Source: Gallibacterium melopsittaci (GTDB taxonomy: Bacteria > Pseudomonadota > Gammaproteobacteria > Enterobacterales > Pasteurellaceae). From it: a stretch of 59,422 bases of DNA. Under the pieces are notes generated by a model that saw only the letters and a program-made list of their open reading frames with translations, was not told the DNA's origin and made no database searches. Below, piece by piece: positions 54,978 to 59,422 of this stretch. The stretch lies in assembly GCF_042433085.1 (NCBI RefSeq), contig NZ_JBHLWA010000028.1, forward strand, positions 1 to 59,422, read 5' to 3'. The first letter of the stretch is position 1, and each line of letters begins with the position of its first letter. The position numbers were made by a program, and so were the translations under genes.

Positions 54978-55921
54978 GCAAAACGTTTTTGCCTAATTTT
55001 TATTGCTTCAATCACATCTTCTAACGCATGGCTTAATAATGCACGATCATGTCGATAACTCACGTCATCCGCATTTAATTTTCGAGATAAAACGCAGTGC
55101 TGTTGTTTAAACTGTTCTGATAAAGTCATCTCCACACCAGTAATCACCCCATCAATAACAGATTTACCAAGATAGCAATTTACCCAATTTACTCTTGCCA
55201 TGAGATCTAATTGTGCCGATGGACTATGCTCTGCCCCTAAATTATCGATAAAAATTTTAATAGCATGACTCTGTGCAATAGCAGCTTTAATCTCTGCTAG
55301 CAATAATGGCGGTAAAATACTGGTAAAAAAACTTCCTGGTCCTAATAAAATAATATCTGCCTGCTCAATCGCTGCCACTGCTTCTGGAGTAGCAGGAACA
55401 ACGGGTTCTATACTTAATTTTTGCGGAATTTCTTGCAAATTATCAATACTAACTTCCCCAATAATCATTTCACCATTATGTAACTCCGCAGCTAATTGTG
55501 CGGGTTTCTCTGACATCGGAATAATAAAAGGCTCTACATGCAATAATTCTCGAATCAAATTTACCCCTTCTAATGGGCGTACTTTGATATTCTCTAAGGC
55601 TTTTAACATCAAATTGCCTAAATTATGCCCAGCCAATTCTCCTTCACCACTAAAGCGATATTCAAATAATTCCGAAGCTGTTGTCGGTGTGGTAATAATT
55701 TGATTTAAACAATTACGCAAATCACCCCAAGCAATCCCACCAAATTCAGTGCGAATTCTACCTGTTGAGCCGCCATTATCAGTCGTTGTTACAATCCCTG
55801 TTAATCGAGAACGCATAAAACTGAGTGCTGACATCACTCTCCCTAATCCATGCCCACCGCCAATAGCCACAATACGGCGAGCCTCATTTAAATTGGGTGT
55901 AACAACTGAGGAAACTACCAT
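54974..55921 (-). CDS. YvcK/YbhK family protein (putative gluconeogenesis factor)
   Basis: A 315-residue cytosolic protein with the family motifs IVAIGGGHGLGRVMSAL near the N-terminus, TTTDNGGSTGRIR and LGPGSFFTSILPPLL. YvcK in Bacillus binds UDP-GlcNAc and affects the cell wall and carbon-source use; E. coli YbhK is related. It is divergent from the glmR-glmS pair, which is suggestive since GlmS feeds UDP-GlcNAc. Confidence 0.9.
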   Translation of the reverse strand: MVVSSVVTPNLNEARRIVAIGGGHGLGRVMSALSFMRSRLTGIVTTTDNGGSTGRIRTEFGGIAWGDLRNCLNQIITTPTTASELFEYRFSGEGELAGHNLGNLMLKALENIKVRPLEGVNLIRELLHVEPFIIPMSEKPAQLAAELHNGEMIIGEVSIDNLQEIPQKLSIEPVVPATPEAVAAIEQADIILLGPGSFFTSILPPLLLAEIKAAIAQSHAIKIFIDNLGAEHSPSAQLDLMARVNWVNCYLGKSVIDGVITGVEMTLSEQFKQQHCVLSRKLNADDVSYRHDRALLSHALEDVIEAIKIRQKRFA

Positions 55922-56134
55922 AAATAAACCTTGTAATTAATCTTTTTATAAAATTGCAGTAACTTTTGATATGCCATAAAAATAAACAACACTAAAAGTT
56001 GTAGTGATTTTTTCCACAACACAACAGATAAAAATATCCGCAATTCCAATCAGTTACTGCCAATAGGTGACCTATTCTAACTTTCTTTATCCTGTTAGTC
56101 GATCCAACGATTATTTGAATTTTAAAAATAAAGT

Positions 56135-56196
56135 TTGTTATTCCTTTTACAATTTGCTATATTTCGCTCCGAAATTTAAATAGACCAAACCGAAAT
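56135..56196 (+). promoter_or_regulatory. Promoter and probable operator of glmR-glmS
   Basis: -35 TTGTTA (56135-56140), a 17-base spacer and -10 TATATT (56158-56163). ATTTCGCTCCGAAAT (56161-56175) is a 6+3+6 dyad over the start region, and its right half CCGAAAT recurs 21 bases on at 56190-56196. TTTCG/CGAAA half-sites are common in DeoR-family operators, so autoregulation by the following gene is likely. I see nothing else in 55922-56134. Confidence 0.55.
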
Positions 56197-56199
56197 ATA

Positions 56200-56973
56200 A
56201 TGAGTAAAAGAAATACCAAACAACGTCGTCATGCCATTTTAAAATGCCTTGAAGAGCAAGGTGAAGTTACCGTAGAACAGCTTGTCAATCAATTTGAAAC
56301 TTCAGAAGTTACGATTCGTAAAGATCTATCCGCTTTGGAGCAAAGTGGATTACTACTCCGTCGTTATGGTGGGGCAATTTTAATGCCAGCAGAAGCATTA
56401 GCTGATGATGAAGAAAATGAAGCATTATCACCACAAAAACTTGCTATTGCTAAGCTTGCCGCCGCACAAATTCGTGATCACAACCGTATCATTATTGACA
56501 CAGGTAGTACAACTTCGGCTCTCATCAGTCAATTAAATAAAAAGCAAGGTTTAGTGGTAATGACAAACTCTCTAAATGTTGCCGCAGAACTACGCCAGCT
56601 CGAAAATGAACCCACTTTATTAATGACAGGCGGTACTTGGGATTCTTCTTCAGATTCATTTCAAGGTCAAATCGCCGAGCAAGTATTGCGTTCATATGAT
56701 TTCGATCAATTATTTATTGGTGCTGATGGTATTGATCTACAACGTGGTACAACGACCTTTAATGAACTGGTTGGTTTAAGTCGTGTTATGGCAGATGTTT
56801 CTCGTGAAGTTATTGTTATGGTTGAATCGCAAAAAATTGGTCGCAAAATGCCAAATTTGGAACTGACGTGGCAACAGATTCACTATTTGATTACCGATGA
56901 TCAGATTGATTTAATCATCAAAAAACAAATTGAAGATCTTGGTGTAGAAGTATTAATTGCTTCTGCCAAATAA
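56200..56973 (+). CDS. DeoR-family regulator, GlmR-like
   Basis: A 257-residue repressor-type protein: a DeoR helix-turn-helix (about 8-60, VTIRKDLSALEQSGLLLRRY) and a DeoRC sugar-phosphate-sensing domain (IIDTGSTTSALISQL). It lies 33 bases before glmS on the same strand, the arrangement of GlmR-glmS in Pseudomonas and Vibrio relatives. It probably senses an amino-sugar phosphate and controls glmS; this is inferred. Confidence 0.85.
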   Translation: MSKRNTKQRRHAILKCLEEQGEVTVEQLVNQFETSEVTIRKDLSALEQSGLLLRRYGGAILMPAEALADDEENEALSPQKLAIAKLAAAQIRDHNRIIIDTGSTTSALISQLNKKQGLVVMTNSLNVAAELRQLENEPTLLMTGGTWDSSSDSFQGQIAEQVLRSYDFDQLFIGADGIDLQRGTTTFNELVGLSRVMADVSREVIVMVESQKIGRKMPNLELTWQQIHYLITDDQIDLIIKKQIEDLGVEVLIASAK

Positions 56974-57006
56974 CTTTATTTTTACTATTCAACAAAGGAA
57001 AAAATT

Positions 57007-58839
57007 ATGTGTGGAATTGTTGGTGCAGTCGCACAACGTGATGTTGCAGAAATCTTAATTCAAGGTTTACACCGTTTAGAGTATCGTGGTTATGATTCTG
57101 CTGGTGTAGCAGTCGTTGATAACCAACACAATTTACAACGTGTTCGCCGTGTCGGTAAAGTAAAAGCCTTAGACGATGCCGTTGAACAACAGCCTTTAGT
57201 GGGTGGAACAGGTATCGCACATACCCGTTGGGCAACGCATGGCGAGCCATCAGAAGCAAATGCACACCCACATATGTCAAGTGATATTGCGGTAGTACAT
57301 AATGGAATTATTGAAAATTATCAAGAACTTAAAGTTGAACTTCAACAACGTGGTTACCAATTTACCTCTCAAACAGATACTGAAGTCATTGCTCACTTAG
57401 TACATTGGGAATTTCAATCTTGCCAAGATTTATTACGTGCTGTGCAGCAAACAGTTAAACAATTAACTGGTGCGTATGGTATGGTGGTTCTGCACCGTCA
57501 ACAACCAGAACATCTCATTGCTGCACGTTCTGGTAGCCCATTAGTTATCGGTTATGGAGTAGGCGAAAATTTCTTAGCTTCTGACCAATTAGCTTTATTA
57601 AATGTTACACGCCGATTTAGTTTCCTTGAAGAGGGCGATGTGGCAGAAATCACCCGTCGTCAAGTAACAATTTACAATCGCTTAGGTGAGCAAGTTGAAC
57701 GTACCATTTCTGAGTCTAACTTAGAACAAGATGCTGCAGATAAAGGTCAGTTCCGCCACTTTATGCAAAAGGAAATTTTCGAACAACCTACTGCTATTAT
57801 TAATACTTTAGAAGGTCGTATTGCACACGATAGCGTAATTGTTGAAAGTATTGGTAGCAAAGCAAAAAGTATTTTAGAAAATGTGAAGCACGTACAAATT
57901 GTTGCTTGTGGTACCTCATACAACTCAGGTATGGTGGCACGTTATTGGTTTGAAGCCTTAGCAGGCGTAAGCTGTGATGTAGAAATCGCTTCTGAATTCC
58001 GTTATCGTAAATTTGTTACTCGTCCAAATAGCTTATTACTCACGCTTTCGCAATCAGGTGAAACAGCGGATACTTTAGCAGCATTACGGTTAGCTAAAGA
58101 AAAAGGCTATATGGCAGCAATGACAATTTGTAACGTTGCTGGCTCATCATTAGTTCGTGAATCTGATCTTGCTTTTATGACGCGTGCCGGCGTAGAAATT
58201 GGCGTGGCTTCAACCAAAGCATTCACAACACAATTAGTCTCTATGTTAATGCTAGTGGTAGCGATTGGTAAATTAAATGGCAGTATTTCTGCAGAGAAAG
58301 AACGCGAAATTGTACAAGCACTAAATAGTATTCCAACCGATATCGAAAAAGCATTAGTGTTTGATAAACAAATTGAAAAACTTGCTGAAGATTTTGCCGA
58401 AAAACATAATGCTTTATTCTTAGGGCGTGGTGAATTCTATCCAATCGCTATGGAAGCTGCATTGAAATTGAAAGAGATTTCATACATTCATGCAGAAGCT
58501 TACGCTGCTGGTGAATTAAAACATGGGCCATTAGCTTTAATTGATGCAGATATGCCAGTAATCGTTGTCGCACCAAACAATGAATTATTAGAAAAAGTAA
58601 AATCTAATATTGAAGAAGTGCGTGCTCGTGGTGGTCAGTTATATGTTTTTGCGGATGCAGAAGCTGGATTCAAAGATAGTGATAATATGAAAATTATCAC
58701 CATGCCAAAAGTTAATGAATTAGTTGCTCCAATCTTCTATACCGTACCGATGCAATTACTTTCTTACTATGTGGCAATTATTAAAGGTACTGATGTTGAC
58801 CAACCAAGAAATTTAGCTAAAGCAGTTACAGTTGAGTAA
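57007..58839 (+). CDS. glmS: Glutamine-fructose-6-phosphate aminotransferase
   Basis: Makes glucosamine-6-phosphate for cell-wall and LPS precursors. It has 610 residues starting MCGIVGAVAQ, where Cys2 is the glutaminase nucleophile after Met removal. Two SIS domains follow (ACGTSYNSGMVARYW from about residue 300, and GRGEFYPIAMEAALKLKEIS), ending in DVDQPRNLAKAVTVE. It is co-transcribed with the DeoR-family gene. Confidence 0.97.
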   Translation: MCGIVGAVAQRDVAEILIQGLHRLEYRGYDSAGVAVVDNQHNLQRVRRVGKVKALDDAVEQQPLVGGTGIAHTRWATHGEPSEANAHPHMSSDIAVVHNGIIENYQELKVELQQRGYQFTSQTDTEVIAHLVHWEFQSCQDLLRAVQQTVKQLTGAYGMVVLHRQQPEHLIAARSGSPLVIGYGVGENFLASDQLALLNVTRRFSFLEEGDVAEITRRQVTIYNRLGEQVERTISESNLEQDAADKGQFRHFMQKEIFEQPTAIINTLEGRIAHDSVIVESIGSKAKSILENVKHVQIVACGTSYNSGMVARYWFEALAGVSCDVEIASEFRYRKFVTRPNSLLLTLSQSGETADTLAALRLAKEKGYMAAMTICNVAGSSLVRESDLAFMTRAGVEIGVASTKAFTTQLVSMLMLVVAIGKLNGSISAEKEREIVQALNSIPTDIEKALVFDKQIEKLAEDFAEKHNALFLGRGEFYPIAMEAALKLKEISYIHAEAYAAGELKHGPLALIDADMPVIVVAPNNELLEKVKSNIEEVRARGGQLYVFADAEAGFKDSDNMKIITMPKVNELVAPIFYTVPMQLLSYYVAIIKGTDVDQPRNLAKAVTVE

Positions 58840-58851
58840 TCATTGTAAATA

Positions 58852-58882
58852 TTAAGGGCAGATTTAAAATCTCTGCCCTTAA
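58852..58882. terminator. Terminator after glmS
   Basis: An 11-bp stem TTAAGGGCAGA/TCTGCCCTTAA with a 9-nt loop followed by ATTTTTAA. It is 12 bases past glmS and can also face the small gene on the minus strand. Confidence 0.9.
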
Positions 58883-58897
58883 ATTTTTAATATCATA

Positions 58898-59053
58898 TTA
58901 CTTTACTTGAGATAAGGTTTTAACACGATGGCGTAAGTGTTTTTTCTGAATTTCATCAACTAAACCACCTTTTTGTACCATATCAATTCTCTCTTTCAAA
59001 TTTTGCTTTTGAACTCGGTGAATATGTTCTATTTTTTCTAGATCTGTATTCAT
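58898..59053 (-). CDS. Small basic protein of unknown function (51 residues)
   Basis: A 51-codon frame with ATG at 59053, a consensus AGGAG eight bases upstream and TAA at 58898. The product is Lys/His-rich and predicted helical (begins MNTDLEKIEHIHRVQKQN, ends RHRVKTLSQVK), with no signal peptide or membrane segment. I do not recognise the family. The strong ribosome-binding site and the flanking terminators support it as a real gene. The following stretch, 59054-59266, is A/T-rich with no gene that I see and probably holds its promoter. Confidence 0.65.
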   Translation of the reverse strand: MNTDLEKIEHIHRVQKQNLKERIDMVQKGGLVDEIQKKHLRHRVKTLSQVK

Positions 59054-59266
59054 CGTTTATACTCCTGTTATATCTCTCACAATATTTATGAAACAAGAAA
59101 GTTATTTAGTACATCTTAACCATATTAAGTACAACTCAACATTAAGCTATTTTTAATATACACTTACAAGTAAAATAAAAAATAGCTTACATTTTATACA
59201 TACCATAACACAAATTTCATTACAAATCTAGATTATTCCTCAAAGTAAGTATATTTATCAAAAAAA

Positions 59267-59295
59267 ACCTCTTCTTATATGTGATAAGAAGAGGT
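59267..59295 (-). terminator. Terminator after transketolase
   Basis: A 12-bp stem ACCTCTTCTTAT/ATAAGAAGAGGT with a 5-nt loop, followed on the minus strand by T6 and then GATAAA. It lies 33 bases past the transketolase stop. Confidence 0.9.
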
Positions 59296-59327
59296 CTATT
59301 TAATTTAATCAAATCAAGAATGATAAA

Positions 59328-59422
59328 TTACAAAATCTCTTTTGCTTTTGCTACCACATTCTCAACAGTGAAACCAAAGAGTTTAAATAATTCACCTGCT
59401 GGTGCTGATTCACCAAAACGAT
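59328..59422 (-). CDS. tkt: Transketolase, C-terminal end (partial)
   Basis: Only the last 31 codons are in the window, ending at TAA 59328-59330. The residues RFGESAPAGELFKLFGFTVE and then NVVAKAKEIL match the transketolase C-terminus. The rest of the gene continues past the right edge. It is a pentose-phosphate pathway enzyme, thiamine diphosphate dependent. Confidence 0.9.
   Translation of the reverse strand, partial: RFGESAPAGELFKLFGFTVENVVAKAKEIL

Noticed and set aside
1..59422. tRNA or rRNA genes, prophage, integron, toxin-antitoxin or defence islands
   Set aside because: I looked for these while reading both strands and found no convincing candidate; the window is mostly core metabolism.

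Overview
This 59.4-kb window reads as chromosomal DNA from a low-GC member of the Pasteurellaceae (Gammaproteobacteria). The evidence is the set of family-typical neighbourhoods (thrABC, leuABCD with a leader, dnaB-alr-pgi, rsmE-yqgE-ruvX, pepB-ndk, gcvA-ygdD-rlmM, purH-purD-glyA) and a one-piece gshAB architecture for glutathione synthesis. I could not name the genus. No rRNA, tRNA, CRISPR or prophage was seen.

Layout. 1-73 is the end of an IS3-family (IS150-like) element leaving the window. 104-6336 holds the threonine operon (thrL attenuator, thrA, thrB, thrC and a trailing DUF805 membrane gene) and, divergently, yggS. 6356-6762 is an exported DUF305 protein behind a CueR-like dyad. 6825-11734 is leuABCD with leucine leader peptide, attenuator, promoter and a 20-bp palindrome. 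11884-17809 carries tmcA, ybeY, ybeZ and gshAB, the last split by one in-frame stop. 18021-23015 is a two-partner secretion locus, tpsB then tpsA, whose transporter gene is out of frame at a nine-G tract. 23148-28640 holds tpiA, rsmE-yqgE-ruvX and the arginine transporter artPIQM. 28807-35173 is glyA, an MFS gene, purD, an unrecognised exported protein and purH. 35326-45433 carries zapG, ndk, pepB, slyB, yecM, argS, priC, pgi, alr and dnaB. 45559-49831 carries argG, the small RNA gcvB, gcvA, ygdD and rlmM. 50000-58839 carries dapB, fabI, rnb, an MFS gene, a YvcK-family gene, a DeoR-family regulator and glmS. A 51-codon small gene and the 3' end of transketolase close the window.

How it fits together. 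Amino-acid supply dominates: threonine and leucine by attenuation, arginine by tandem ARG boxes at artP and argG, purine/glycine by a PurR box at purH. GcvB, encoded here between argG and gcvA, has sequence complementarity to the start region of thrA (12 contiguous pairs including one G-U), to artI and to the argG leader, so it may tie these loci together.

The most interesting locus is the secretion pair: the GLUG-repeat, HMW-like adhesin TpsA is intact, but its transporter is interrupted by a G9 tract just after the signal peptide. This is a classic layout for ON/OFF phase variation of surface display. Beside it, gshAB carries a single nonsense codon in the linker between its two enzyme domains. 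Apart from this locus, most of the window is ordinary core genome; no wholly new system was evident to me.
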